From contig NC_083536.1 of NCBI RefSeq assembly GCF_032362555.1, forward strand, positions 310,001 through 374,000: a DNA stretch of 64,000 nt, in the 5' to 3' direction. The DNA is from Amyelois transitella. Lineage: Eukaryota; Arthropoda; Insecta; Lepidoptera; Pyralidae. The translations under genes were made by a program, and so were the position numbers. The notes beneath the pieces are model-generated. The model did not search any database, was not told where the DNA came from, and saw only the letters and a program-made list of their open reading frames with translations. Positions 52,380 through 63,682 of this stretch are shown here, one piece after another (position 1 is the first letter of the stretch; each line of letters starts with the position of its first letter).

Positions 52380-53590
52380 CAATACATCGAGATCATCAAG
52401 GCGGCGTCGGACGGCGACCGCCAGGCCATCCTCCAGATGTCTCGCCAGATGAAGTTCCTCACGGGATACGAGTCGAAGATAATGGAAGAAACCCACGTGG
52501 ACACAGTAATGATAATGGGCGAAGTATTCACAAGCGAAGTTTCCGGAGAATTCGACTTTGGTGCCCAGAAAACCACACATCGGATCCAAGCGTTGGTACC
52601 CACCATTTTGAACCATAGACTTTGTCCTCCTCCCGAAGAAATTTACTCTCTACACAGAAAACTATCCGGCGTTTTCTTGCTGTGCTCAAAAATGAAGATC
52701 AAAATGAATTGCAGGAATATGTTTAACGAGATTTATGTGCAATATAAGAATAACAGCATTAGGTAAAGATAATACGAATTTACGTCGCCAGAGCGCGCCA
52801 CTTGGGTAAAATTTAATAATTGCCATTCTCATTCCATTTTGTCTATGGGTTATTGCTATTACTTTTAATTCGCTATAATTTAATATCTATATATAATCTT
52901 TACGCAAAGTCTATTACAGTTTAACCCAACCCAGAATGATAGGTTTTTCAAACTGTATTCAAATGTGATCATACTATCATTCCACGATAAAGTGGCGACC
53001 TCTGGTGAAGATTAACAAAAACTAACGATTTTATGAACGTATCCTCGATAGGTATCGCAAATTCACAAAAATATATATAATTATTAACTAGCATCATTAT
53101 TTTGTCACATTTCTTTAAGGCTCAAGTTTCGGTGCTCCACTCCGTTGGCTTAACATCTTATTCCTAATTCCGGGCATAAGATATCCTACGGTCAGTATAG
53201 ACTGGTCACATAATTCCTTTAGCTGCTTTTTAGTATTATTTTAAACCAACCTAATAAGGTAAAGCTTAAAATTAATGCAATATTTAGTATAAATATCATC
53301 ATTTTAATTGCCCCTTAAGAGCTAAGGCACCTTAAGTTAATGGAACTCGTATATCGCAAATGAGTTGACCATTATATGTTTATGTATACCTATTTTGCAA
53401 GATTTCTAGGTTTGTTTGTATTGTTTATCTGTGTATTTGTACTTAATAAAAATATGTTTTAACTACGAGTCCAGCTATCGAAGCTTTTAAGATTGACGCT
53501 TTCACGCACAATTGTTCCGATTTTGATGAAATTTGGTGGATAACCAGATATTGAAAAAGGTCATGTTTATTGTTAAGATGTATAAAAAGT
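52380..53590 (+). pseudogene. COQ8/ADCK-like gene fragment, 5'-truncated retrocopy
   Basis: Coding to 52,766: about 128 residues resembling the C-terminus of the COQ8/ADCK3-type atypical kinase of mitochondrial ubiquinone synthesis (MSRQMKFLTGYESKIMEE, FDFGAQKTTHRIQ, LCPPPEEIYSLHRKLSG). Then an 824-nt 3' UTR containing AATAAAA at about 53,446 but no poly(A). It runs straight into a SINE-like element (53,591-53,854). TTGAAGATCAAT lies directly before it (52,368-52,379) and directly after the SINE tail (53,855-53,866), so gene fragment and SINE arrived together. ATP-site motifs of the kinase are absent, so it is not a functional enzyme. Confidence 0.85.
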
Positions 53591-53854
53591 GCCGTGTGGT
53601 TCCCGGCACGAATACAAAAAAGAATAGGACCACTCCATCTCTTTCCCATGGATGTCGTAAAAGGCGACTAAGGGATAGGCTTACAAACTGGGGATTCTTC
53701 TTTAGGCGATGGGCTAGCAACCTGTCACTATTTGAATCTCAATTCTATCATTAAGCCAAATAGCTGATCGTGGCCATTCAGTCTTTTAAAGATTGTTGGC
53801 TCTGTCTACCCCGCAAGGGATATAGACGTGACTATATGTATGTATGTATGTATG
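53591..53854 (+). mobile_element. RTE-derived SINE-like element (copy B), fused to the COQ8-like fragment
   Basis: Starts GCCGTGTGGTTCCCGGCAC, ends with (TATG)n. The target duplication is not at its own 5' end but 1.2 kb upstream, before the COQ8-like sequence. Confidence 0.92.
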
Positions 53855-53866
53855 TTGAAGATCAAT

Positions 53867-54451
53867 GTGTGCTTCATAGTCACTGACCTTTCCTATATCA
53901 TATTTATCCTTTGCAAACACAGATTTGTTACATGATATTAAATCTTCAATCACTGCTTGTTTAGTATAATCTAGATGGTTAATGCAAATTACAAATTTTT
54001 CTCCTCTGATATCTTCATTATAGTTTACAGAATTTTCAAATTTTGTTTCCTTATTATCAATATCTGTTTTTCTTGTTTCCTTAGAAACTATTTCACATTT
54101 TTGTTGAGGTATTTTTTGACAAATGTTTAACTTCTCATCTTGAACTAGGGAGAATTCTTTAATACAGTCTAGTCCCACTAGGAAGTCGTAATCGAAATTT
54201 TCCTCATCTATTACAAAAACCTTCATTTTTTTTTCCATATCAAAAATAGCTATATCTAGTTCTACCATTCCTTTTGCTTTTTTAACGCCATTAATTGTTT
54301 TTAAATTAGTATTATTGGAACATATACCTTTCATTGTTTTTATCTTTAGCAATTTTGAATTGATCAATGATACATTAGACCCTGAGTCATAGATCCCAAA
54401 TACTTCAACATTTTTATTAAGTACTAATTTAAGCTTAATCAATGGCGGCAC
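53867..54451 (-). pseudogene. gypsy-2 protease and RT N-terminal linker
   Basis: Retropepsin with GIYDSGSNVSLI at about residue 19 (Ser replaces the usual Thr of DTG, a tolerated variant) and DYDFLVGLDCIKEF (second block), then a charged linker to the RT. The frame is entered from gag by a -1 shift at 54,457-54,463. Cut at 53,866 by the COQ8-SINE insert. Confidence 0.82.
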
Positions 54452-54453
54452 TA

Positions 54454-55545
54454 TTAGTTTTTTTGGTCTTCACACTGCAATTCACATTCTAGTTCAGAAT
54501 TGTTGACAAGTTTTATTTGCTTCTTATATTTTTCAGTATTTATTCTTTGCTTAAACCAACAGGAATCTTCTGGATGATATCGTGTACCTTTATTTAATTT
54601 TTCGCAAATTGTACATTTTTCTTTATTTGGCTTAGTGTCTTCTTTCTTTTTAATGTATTTTTTTCTTTGTACCAAATGTTCTAATTTGCCTAGTTCATTA
54701 AATAAGTCTCTAACATGAGAAATTTCTTCTTTGTTAATCCGGTCAGTTATAAAATCTGGTAAGCCCGCTGCAATTATATCGATCAGAGTCCCTTCATCAA
54801 TTGTTTTTCTTTCTTCTAGTAATAGTCTCTCTTTTTTTATTGCATAATCTAACAAAGACCCTAATTGATACTTGAAAGTTAAAGCATATTTGCTGGAAGT
54901 CCAACCTTTATTGGTATAGGTTTGCAGAAAACTGGATTTCCATTCTGACCACTCTGAATCCAAACCATATCTTATCATCATAGATGAATACCACTCAATG
55001 CATGATTTTTCTAAAAATAATCTGAAAATTTCTATTTTTTCTTCATCTTTAGAAATACTGAACCTTGCATATTCTTTTTCCAATATTTCCATCCACTGAT
55101 ATGCACTTGTATTTTTTCCATTATATTTTTCAATGACAAATCTCTCGGCTAACTTTTTCATATTTTTTTTTTCTACATTTTGTTTATTTTCTACTAATTT
55201 CTCCAAAATTTCCACAATAGGATCTTCCGAAGACATTTCTTGTGTAGTTTCCTCTAGAAATTGATCCGAAAAAATCATGTTTCTATCCTCATCAACATAT
55301 GTTTCTAATATATCCTGTGTCGCTTTTATCCACACATTTCTTGTTTGATTCCTTTTTTTTAATGTACTTTTGACTGTAGCATAGTTTTTTGTACATAGAA
55401 TCTGTTTGTGAAATGATATATGTTGATGCTTTTCAGGAATGAGATATACTTTGTTATCTTGCGTGGCGATTGAGGTTATGGCAATAAAGTTTGACTTTCC
55501 ATCCACTGTTGGTTTTACTTGGAATGTAAACCTTAATTTTTCCAT
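54454..55545 (-). CDS. gypsy-2 gag
   Basis: 363 residues. The middle has a capsid-type helical region (VIEKYNGKNTSAYQWMEILE, about 140-290) and the C-terminus has a Cys/His cluster CTICEKLNKGTRYHPEDSCW, a spaced variant of a zinc knuckle. Ends at 54,454 just after a slippery heptamer. The ATG is only about 23 nt from the 5' LTR, an unusually short leader. Confidence 0.82.
   Translation of the reverse strand: MEKLRFTFQVKPTVDGKSNFIAITSIATQDNKVYLIPEKHQHISFHKQILCTKNYATVKSTLKKRNQTRNVWIKATQDILETYVDEDRNMIFSDQFLEETTQEMSSEDPIVEILEKLVENKQNVEKKNMKKLAERFVIEKYNGKNTSAYQWMEILEKEYARFSISKDEEKIEIFRLFLEKSCIEWYSSMMIRYGLDSEWSEWKSSFLQTYTNKGWTSSKYALTFKYQLGSLLDYAIKKERLLLEERKTIDEGTLIDIIAAGLPDFITDRINKEEISHVRDLFNELGKLEHLVQRKKYIKKKEDTKPNKEKCTICEKLNKGTRYHPEDSCWFKQRINTEKYKKQIKLVNNSELECELQCEDQKN
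54457..54463 (-). promoter_or_regulatory. gypsy-2 gag-pol -1 frameshift heptamer
   Basis: A AAA AAC in gag phase directly before the gag stop TAA; the -1 frame leads into the protease. Confidence 0.8.
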
Positions 55546-55568
55546 TTTGTGACAATAAATGTCGTTTT

Positions 55569-55900
55569 ATAAGGTTATTCAATAACACCGTCAATAAAAC
55601 ACAATTGAGTTTCTCTGAAATGAAAGTAGTTGTTTATTTTACATTGTAAACTAAATAATACGTATTCACATTGAATATCATATTTACATACCTGAAATGA
55701 AAGAAACGACATTTAATGTTTATAATACGGTGTCAGTTTCTGTTTTTCCAAATTATTTAAAAGTGCAAAATATCGAGTCGGTTATGAAATGTATTTTCTT
55801 CATATAGACAAATCAAATGACGCGGCTCGGTGACATTGACGTATGTTATTCGCGGAAAAATTTGAAATAAGAAAAGTGCCTATAGGTGATTTTCTTTACA
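55569..55900 (-). repeat. gypsy-2 5' LTR
   Basis: 332 bp, looks identical to 49,529-49,860. No TGG-type tRNA primer site follows it. Confidence 0.95.
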
Positions 55901-56446
55901 AATATATTTGTCAAGAAATTCAATCATATTTAGAAAAACAAAATATATTAGTGAGAGAGCAAAAAGGATTTCGGAAAAATAAAAATATTGACATGGCTGT
56001 TTTCGACTTCCTAAACGCTATAATGACAAACGTAGACAAGGTTATTCCTATATGTGCTATATTCTGTGACATGACTCAGGCCTTTGACTACGTAGACCAC
56101 AATATATTGACACAAAAATTAAATGCTTATGGAATAAGAGGGAATGTCGCTGATCTAATTACTTCGTATCTTAGCAATAGAACACAATATACTGAAATTA
56201 ACAAACATTGACCCTAATAGCGTAGAAAAAAGTTATCTGTCAAATGAACGCAAAGTTAAATTCGGAGTCCCTCAAGGTAGCGTATTATCCCCATTATTAT
56301 TTATTATTTATATAAATGACCTGCCGAAAGCAATAAAACACCCTATGTGTCTTTTTGCAGACGATAGCACAGTAACTATTGAATATAATGACTCGAAAAA
56401 TTATGAGAATGACATTAATAATACATTATTAGACATAATTACATGG
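55901..56446 (+). pseudogene. LINE J1 segment d: RT core
   Basis: KGFRKNKNIDMAVFDFL, IFCDMTQAFDYVDHNIL (motif A); frame break at about 56,209; then KFGVPQGSVLSPLLFIIYIND (motif B, 21st residue omitted in the family block) and LFADDSTVTI (motif C). Interrupted by a SINE-like element at 56,446. Confidence 0.82.
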
Positions 56447-56707
56447 CCGTGTGGTTCCCGGCACTATTACAAAAAAGAATAGGACCACTCCATCTCTTTC
56501 CCATGGATGTCGTAAAAAGCGACTAAGGGATATGCTTATAAACTTAGGATTCCTCTTTTAGGCGATGGGCTAGCAACCTGTCACTATTTGAATCTCGGTT
56601 CTATCATTAAGCCAAATAGCTGAACGTGGCCATTCAGTCTTTTCAAGACTGTTGGCTCTGTCTACCCCGCAAGGGATATAGACGTGATCATATGTATGTA
56701 TGTATGT
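56446..56707 (+). mobile_element. RTE-derived SINE-like element (copy C)
   Basis: GCCGTGTGGTTCCCGGCAC to (TATG)n; target duplication ATTACATGG (56,438-56,446 and 56,708-56,716). It splits the J1 RT between DIIT and WLDNNNL. Confidence 0.93.
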
Positions 56708-57708
56708 ATTACATGGCTAGACAATAATAACCTCAAAATAAATATAAATAAAACATACATAATACAGTTTAGCCAAAGAAAGCCAACGAAAAATATTAAT
56801 ATCACCTACGCAGGCAACACAGTTACGGAAGTATACGACACTAAGTTTTTGGGGCTTAGAATAGACAAAAGTCTAAACTGGAAGGAACATACACAAGAAT
56901 TGAGAAAAAGAATTAATAAAACTGTGTATGCTCTTTATAAACTGCGGCCAGTATCCGATATCGAGACACTACTTACTGCATACCACGGCATGGTCGCATC
57001 GATATTAAGATACGGCATAATTTTCTGGGGAAACTCCACAAATAAAGAAATCGTTTTTAAGGGCCAAAAAAGGTGTATAAGAGCAATGTTTAATTTAAAA
57101 CAAACGGATAGCTGCGTTCCATGCTTTAAAAAATATAATATTTTAACCACACCTGCACTATACATATATGAAGTGGCAGTATTTGTAAAAATAAATCCAT
57201 ACCTATTCCCAAAGCTATCAGACGTAAACAACCGCAGAAGAAGAGATAATAGCAGACTATGTATCCGGCAATGCAATACGAAACTAATGCAAAATAGTAT
57301 TTTTGGTGTAGCGCCGAAAATATATAACAAATTGCCTTTAGCATTAAAAGAATTGCCGATACATAGATTTAAAAAAGGGCTCAAAATTTTTTTAATCAAT
57401 AAATGTTATTATAGTCTTAATGAATTCCTTAATGACAGGGTGAATTTATAATAGTAATGATAATATTGACAATTAATTTATTATTCCTTAAATTTATATA
57501 TTTACCTTTTTTTGTTTTATTGACGGTTGCTATAGTTCATGTATGCATGTCATAATATAATACTGCATGTATAAATAAATATTTTGTATGCCGTATGGCC
57601 AAACATGTTCAGTCACAACAATATGCTTCTTCATCTGCAATACATGTATGTACCCATTTATATGTATGTAATGTAACATGTTCTACAAATAAATAATCTT
57701 GAATCTTG
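56708..57708 (+). pseudogene. LINE J1 segment e: RT thumb, C-terminus, 3' UTR and tail
   Basis: TWLDNNNLKININKT, TKFLGLRIDKSLNWKEH, SILRYGIIFWGNST and the C-terminal domain to the stop at 57,449-57,451; then a 3' UTR and a tail of CTTGAAT repeats ending at 57,708. AATGAAGTA (57,709-57,717) matches 13,662-13,670. Confidence 0.85.
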
Positions 57709-58510
57709 AATGAAGTAGGAATAAATCATGGGATTGTTCCACGTCTAGAGATAACTCCGGGAGTACTCTTATGTCCAAGATTAATCAATGTTAAAGATAA
57801 CAAGGGCATTACGACCGTGTTAAATTCTAACGATCGCGATGTAACTTTCTCTATCCCTAATATAAAATTAGAAGATACAAACATTGATCTATCTATCCTA
57901 TACTATCCTACAATTAAAAGCTAATAAAGGTAGTATTTTTAAAAATGAAAATTATGATAGCGAAAGGCTCAAAAAACTTGAAAAATCTTTAAGAGTGAAT
58001 CATTTAAACAAAGAGGAGAAAAAATCATTGATTCAATTATGTAAGGAATATAACCAATTATTTTATTTGGACGGCGATAAATTGAGCTGTACTGATGTAG
58101 TTATGCATGAAATTCATACAAAGTATGAAACTTCTATTAATACAAAAAGTTATAGGTATCCAGAAGCTTTAAAGGGAGAAGAAGATAAACAAATAAATAA
58201 AATGCTTAAAGATGACGTTATCAAACCATCAAATAGTCCATGGAACTCACCTATTTGGGTGGTACCAAAAAAGATAGATGCATCAGGACAAAAGAAATGG
58301 AGAGTAGTTGTTGATTATAGGAAATTAAATGAGGTCAGCATTGGTGACTCCTATCCTTTGCCTCAAATAAACGAAATATTAGATCAACTAGGTCATTCAA
58401 AATATTTCACGACTTTAGGTTTGGCTTCAGGTTTCCATCAAATCAAAATGCATCCTAGAGATTCTCCAAAAATAGCATTCACTGACCCTCAGGGTCATTA
58501 TGAATATATT
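57709..58510 (+). pseudogene. gypsy-0 pol: linker and N-terminal half of RT
   Basis: Picks up the frame left at 13,670. A frame break lies near 57,905. RT: SPIWVVPKKIDASG, WRVVVDYRKLNE and the motif A segment FTTLGLASGFHQI, where Gly stands for the catalytic Asp. It stops at about 58,510 where J2 enters; the next motif (MPFGLKNAPATYQ) is at 63,945. Confidence 0.85.
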
Positions 58511-59142
58511 TGTTGTCAAAAAGTTGTCAAACAAGATAGACGTGTAAATTTTGCTCTTGGTGATCATAATTAATAAAAGGACATCTAACAAGTTTTTAAG
58601 GAGGGAACATGCTGGATTATAACCTTCATAACCGGCAGTAAGTTACGATCACATTTTTAACACATATAAACACTGCACTTGCACCAAATTTTGAAAAACA
58701 AATTGTTGAATAAGAATAACCGAATTATTTTGAAAATTACTGTTTTGATTTTAAGAAGACAACGACCAATTAGAGGTAATTACATCCACTTGTAAACTAG
58801 CAACACGACGTCTACCTACAACAAATCAAAACAATCAGCTGTCAACTGACAATCATTTGAGTTTGACATATGCATTTTGATTTTTGACATTGAAGTTATA
58901 GAACTGACATTTGATTTATGCTTAGACAAATAATTTATACAGCCAAGATTTATGAAGTACATTATAACACACCTACACAGATTGACTAAAGTGCTAAAAC
59001 ATGGATATTTCAAAAGATTAAGGAACCATGGCTATTATTTATATATAAATTGGTAGAGTGTACAAAGTGTTTGAATAAAGAATAGACGGTAATTTGATTT
59101 GTTCCATATCTATACGTTAGCGACTCAACCCAAACCAGCAAT
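58511..59142 (+). promoter_or_regulatory. J2 5' leader
   Basis: 632 nt, no coding signal and no nameable promoter motif. Confidence 0.4.
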
Positions 59143-60033
59143 ATGGATAACGAAAACGTAACATTACGTAAACGTCATCTAATACGGTCAAGATCAGTTG
59201 AATCGCTGGATAAAAATGAGTCATTAAACACTACATTATCAGAAGACAACATTCTGGGTAGAAGTCTAGACCTGTCAACCAATCTACAAAGTATTCACAT
59301 AAATGAAATGAAATCGGAAATAGCTCAGTTAAAGTGTAACCTGATTAGTACTCAGAATTAGCTTGATAATGTAATACTCGAAAACAATGTACTAAAAAAA
59401 CAAATTGCCCAATTGATGCAAAATAATAATGTTTTAAAAAACTTATGTCGAAGTCCAGTATCCTCTGTTAGGAAAGACATTTGTTCAAGTCAGAAAAAAA
59501 GCCTTAGACGCAGACTAACAGACAGTTTTATGGATAGTCCATCACAAAATATACAAGATAAAAAATTACAAATGATTGAATCAGAAAACTTAGAGACCCA
59601 AGAAGAGAAAAAAGCAGTATCAAGAGCAAGCTCCTTACTATCTCAGGAAGAAACATCTACTGCAGCCATTAAGGATCAGAAAAATGACAGCAACCGAAGA
59701 ACTGAAGCAGATGATGACAAGCATAGAATCTTTATCTTCGAAGGAAAGCAATGCAGTGGCTTGGCGCTTGCATTAACAAAACTTAGACTACGTAATCCTT
59801 ATAAAAATTATAAAATTATATCCATTGTAAAGCCAAATGCTAAGACAGAGGATATTCTTATATGTAGTAAATTGTTTGATATTACTATTGACGACAGGAT
59901 TATTATAAGCGTCGGTGAACATGACACAAATCCGACAAAAATTATGGCTGAATTAAGTAATTTCCTAAAATCAATAGTCTGCCCAGTCTTTATTTTGCAG
60001 ATTCGAGAAAAAAGCCAAGCAACTATAAAATAA
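59143..60033 (+). pseudogene. J2 ORF1: coiled-coil protein with one in-frame stop
   Basis: 297 codons in one frame with a single TAG at 59,359-59,361. Charged N-terminus (RKRHLIRSRSVESL), a heptad helix spanning the stop (IHINEMKSEIAQLKCNL, LKKQIAQLMQNNNVLKNL), a Ser-rich linker, and a C-terminal alpha/beta-like region with IIISVGEHDTNP. I do not recognise the C-terminal fold; an SGNH-like relation to LINE-2 ORF1 is possible. Confidence 0.65.
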
Positions 60034-60135
60034 GAAATGAAAACACTGGTAGTTACAAAATAAAAAATAATAATAGGCCAACCAAAGAACAAGGCACGCA
60101 AACAGACTTGTCTTTACAATCAGAGACAACACTTA

Positions 60136-63100
60136 GTGCAAACAATTTTTTTCGTGCCACGAAATGTAGATGGAACTATTTTTAGGGTTCTTCACCAAAA
60201 TATCAATGGATTAATAAACAAAATTAATTTATTAGAAATCTCTCTGTTCGAACTTACTTCCCAAGACAAAGAACCAGATGTAATTTGTGTAACTGAACAC
60301 TTTGTATCGAAAGAAAACGAAAGCATGGTAAATGTTCAAGGGTATAACTTAGCAGCTATATATAGTAGAAAAAATACAAAAGATAATAAAAATAGAGGCG
60401 GTACTTGCATCTTACTAAAAGATGGAATTGCGTATAAAAAATTAGAATATAAAGATATAACTATGGAAACAACATTTGAATGTTGCGGAGTTCAAATTCC
60501 TGATCTCAAAATTTTGATTATTTGTCTATACCGAACTCCAGAATCAAACGTCGATATATTTTTGAACAAATTGGAAGTTTTACTAACAAGATTACGTAAT
60601 AAATCTGATCTTACTAAAATTATACTTGCTGGCGATTTAAATATAAATACCTTAAAAACGGGCATTAAAATTCAAAAGTTCTTGGACATAATAAGTAACT
60701 TTAACTTAATCTTACATATAAACGACCCCACTAGACAGGACTCGTGTATTGACCATATTATTAGTAATATAAAAAATGGAGAGGGGGAAGTTTTGCAGCT
60801 AAATTTATCTGATCATAACACGGGGCAAATGATGAGCATTCCCACAACAAAAAATGCTATGTCTGAAAGTTATTATTACATTTATACATACATACATACA
60901 TACATAAAATCACGCCTCTTTCCCGGAGGGGTAGGCAGAGACTACCACTTTCCACTTGCCACGATCTCTGCATACTTCTTTCGCTTCGTCCACATTCATA
61001 ACTCTCTTCATACAAGCTCGGCGGTTTCGGGTACTTTTGACCTGACCCTTTACCAGGACGTCCTTAATTTGATCAAGATACGTTCGTCTAGGTCTTCCCA
61101 CTCCGACCTTTCCCTCCACACTCTCCTTGTATATCTGCTTAGTCAACCTGCTTTCATTCATCCTCTCCACATGACCGAACCATCTTAACATACCCTTTTC
61201 TATTCCTGTAACTACATCTTCTTTCACATCACAACATTCCCTTATCACGCTGTTCCTTATCCTGTCACTCAATTTCACACCCATCATACTCCTTAACGCT
61301 CTCATTTCCACTGCATTTATTCTGCTTTCATGCTTCTTTTGCCATACCCAACTTTCACTCCCATACATTAATGTCGGGACCAACACGCCCCTGTGCACAG
61401 CCAGTCGAGCCTTTTTGGATAGTTTCTGACTGCTCATAAAGGCATGCAAAGCTCCATTCACCATGTTCCCCGCGTTCACTCTCCTTTCAATATCACTATC
61501 ATACTTGCCATCTGATGTAAACTTTGATCCTAGATATACAAACTCTTTCACTTGCTCCACTTTTTCTCCTCCAATCAAAATATTACATGCTGTCATTTCT
61601 TTCTCCATTACATTTATAAAAGAGATATTTCCCAAGAAAACATGAAAAAGTTTAAAGACTGTATGAAGAGCCTTTCTTTTTCCGAAATATACGATGAATC
61701 CAATCTTGATCCAGCATACGAAAAATTTCATATGTTGATCACGTTATTTTACGATTTATGCTTCCCCATATTAAAAGTTAAAATATCCACAGTAGCTCGA
61801 AAAAAAAAATGGATAAGCAAAGGTATTCGAATAAGTTGTAAAACAAAAAGAGGTCTTCGTTACAAATATTACTCCGACAAATCTAGTACTAACCTAAAAA
61901 CATATAAAAAATATACTAGACTCTTAAGAAATTGTATCAATTTATCTGTTAAAAATTACAACTATAAATACATCAAAACTTCTACAAATAAATGTAAAGC
62001 TTCGTGGAAATTGATTAAAACTGAAACTGAAACCATAAAAAAACTGGAGTATATAAATAATATCACATTTGATAAACAGACCATAACGGATCCAAATACA
62101 ATAGCCAATATATTTAATGAATATTTAATTAACCTGACTAATAAAGAAAACAAGACACGCGCTACATGCAAGGCAAGCAATTGTAACAGCATTTTCCTTA
62201 AACCCATTGACGAGAATGACACTTATAAATTTATTATGTCGTTAAAAAACACAAATGCAGTAGGTTGGGACGAGTTAGCTACTGAAGTGCTCAAAGAGTG
62301 TTCCAAGGAACTAGCTCCTGTACTGACACACCTGATTAACCTATCATTCTCAGAGGGATGTTTTCCCACACTACTTAAAAATTCAATTGTAAAACCAATC
62401 TTTAAAAAAGGGGATAAGTCTGACGTTTGTAATTTCCGACCCATAACATTAAATTCTATTATATCCAAAGTTTTTGAAGGTGCATTTCAAGTACAGGCAT
62501 TAAAATTCTTTAACAAACATAAAATATTGAGAGACGAGCATAAGAATGCAACTACAGTAGTATTTTTCGACATGACCCGTGCATTTGATCTAGTTTCTCA
62601 TAACAGACTTCTAGAGAAACTAGAGAAGTATGGTATCAGGGGCCCAGCACTTAAGTGGATAACATCTTATCTAAGTGATCGATCACAATGCGTAGAAATA
62701 GCCAATCTGAATGAAAATAGAGAAGTCAAACTAGTTAGGTCTTCATCCAAAATAAATAAATTTGGAGTACCACAAGGTAGTGTACTAGGTCCTCTATTAT
62801 TTAACATTTATATAAACGACTTACCAGAAATAACCCCCCACCCTTGTATTTTATATGCTGACGACATTTCCATTATTATTAAATCCCCAAAGAATCCAAA
62901 TGAAATTGACATAAAAAATACAATTGACAAAGTAAACGAATGGCTTGAAAACAATAATTTACAAATTAATTTAACGAAAACTAACATAATGCAATTTCAT
63001 TTTTATCAATCCAAACGTAATAAAATTAGCTTAAATTATAATAACAATATTATTTCGGACGTAAACAAAACTACATTTTTAGGAATTGTGCTGGACAAAC

Positions 63101-63682
63101 ACTGTGACTGGAAGGCCCACATTGAACAGGTTTGTAAGAAATTAAATAGATTTGTGTATGTACTATATCGATTATCAAAAACATCAACTCAAAGCACAAT
63201 GTTGTCGGCTTATCATAGAATATGTCAGCTCTGTTCTTAGGTATGGTTTAATACTTTGGGGTAACTCTACAGAAGTAGAAAAAGCTTTCATCGTGCAGAA
63301 AAAATGCATAAGAGCTATGTGTGAGGTAGCCCCATGGCACTCTTGTAAACCCTTATATCAGAAACTTGGTCTTCTTACTCTTCCCTGCTTGTATATTCTT
63401 GAATTGAGTAGGTTTGTCAAACTAAACCCTGAATTATTTGTTAAAGCTAGGGATATATACCTAAGAAATACTAGAAATCCAGACAGACTAGTTCTACCGA
63501 AACTTCCTCAAACAGCTCTATATTTGAAAAGCTGTTATGTGATGTGCATCAAAGTATTCAATGCCCTTCCGGCGGATATCAAACGTCTCCCAATAAAGAA
63601 ATTTGACATAAAAATTAAAGAATGGCTAATAGAAAGATGTTTTTATAATGTAAAAGAATTTTTGGAAAGACGCAACCTATAG
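60136..63682 (+). pseudogene. J2 ORF2: endonuclease-reverse transcriptase, interrupted
   Basis: Endonuclease from 60,190: VLHQNINGLI, VICVTEHFV (Glu), LAGDLNINTL, LNLSDHNTGQ. RTE fragment at 60,887-61,606. RT: NFRPITLNSIISKVFEG, VFFDMTRAFDLVSH (motif A), GVPQGSVLGPLLFNIYIND (motif B), LYADDISIII (motif C). About 24 residues before motif A are missing compared with J1 (the QxGFR.xxS block). A frameshift lies near 63,220; the C-terminus ends at 63,682. Not functional. Confidence 0.88.
60887..61606 (-). mobile_element. RTE-clade retrotransposon, copy 3 (3' 720 bp only)
   Basis: Only the C-terminal coding end and (TATG)n tail of RTE, antisense to J2. Flanked by ATTACATTTATA (60,875-60,886 and 61,607-61,618). 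Its sequence is closer to copy 2 than to copy 1 (for example the MMGVKLSD segment). Confidence 0.95.

Larger units (their letters stand above)
49529..55900 (-). mobile_element. gypsy-2: Ty3/gypsy LTR retrotransposon
   Basis: Paired 332-bp LTRs that look identical by eye, AATAT target duplication, polypurine tract; gag, protease, RT, RNase H and integrase on the minus strand; no env. The RT/protease junction is split by a COQ8-like-SINE insert (52,380-53,854) and there is a frameshift between RT and RNase H (about 51,620). Very recent by LTR identity. Confidence 0.92.

Noticed and set aside
51624-52616. RT reading frame extended to 52,616
   Set aside because: The first ~80 residues are the antisense of the COQ8-like insert; RT starts at about 52,367.
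52368-52766. A working COQ8 gene
   Set aside because: Only the last ~128 residues remain, without kinase ATP-binding motifs, and it is enclosed by a retroposition duplication.
55843-55900. Start of the J1 RT frame at 55,843
   Set aside because: Those residues are LTR sequence of gypsy-2; J1 begins at 55,901.
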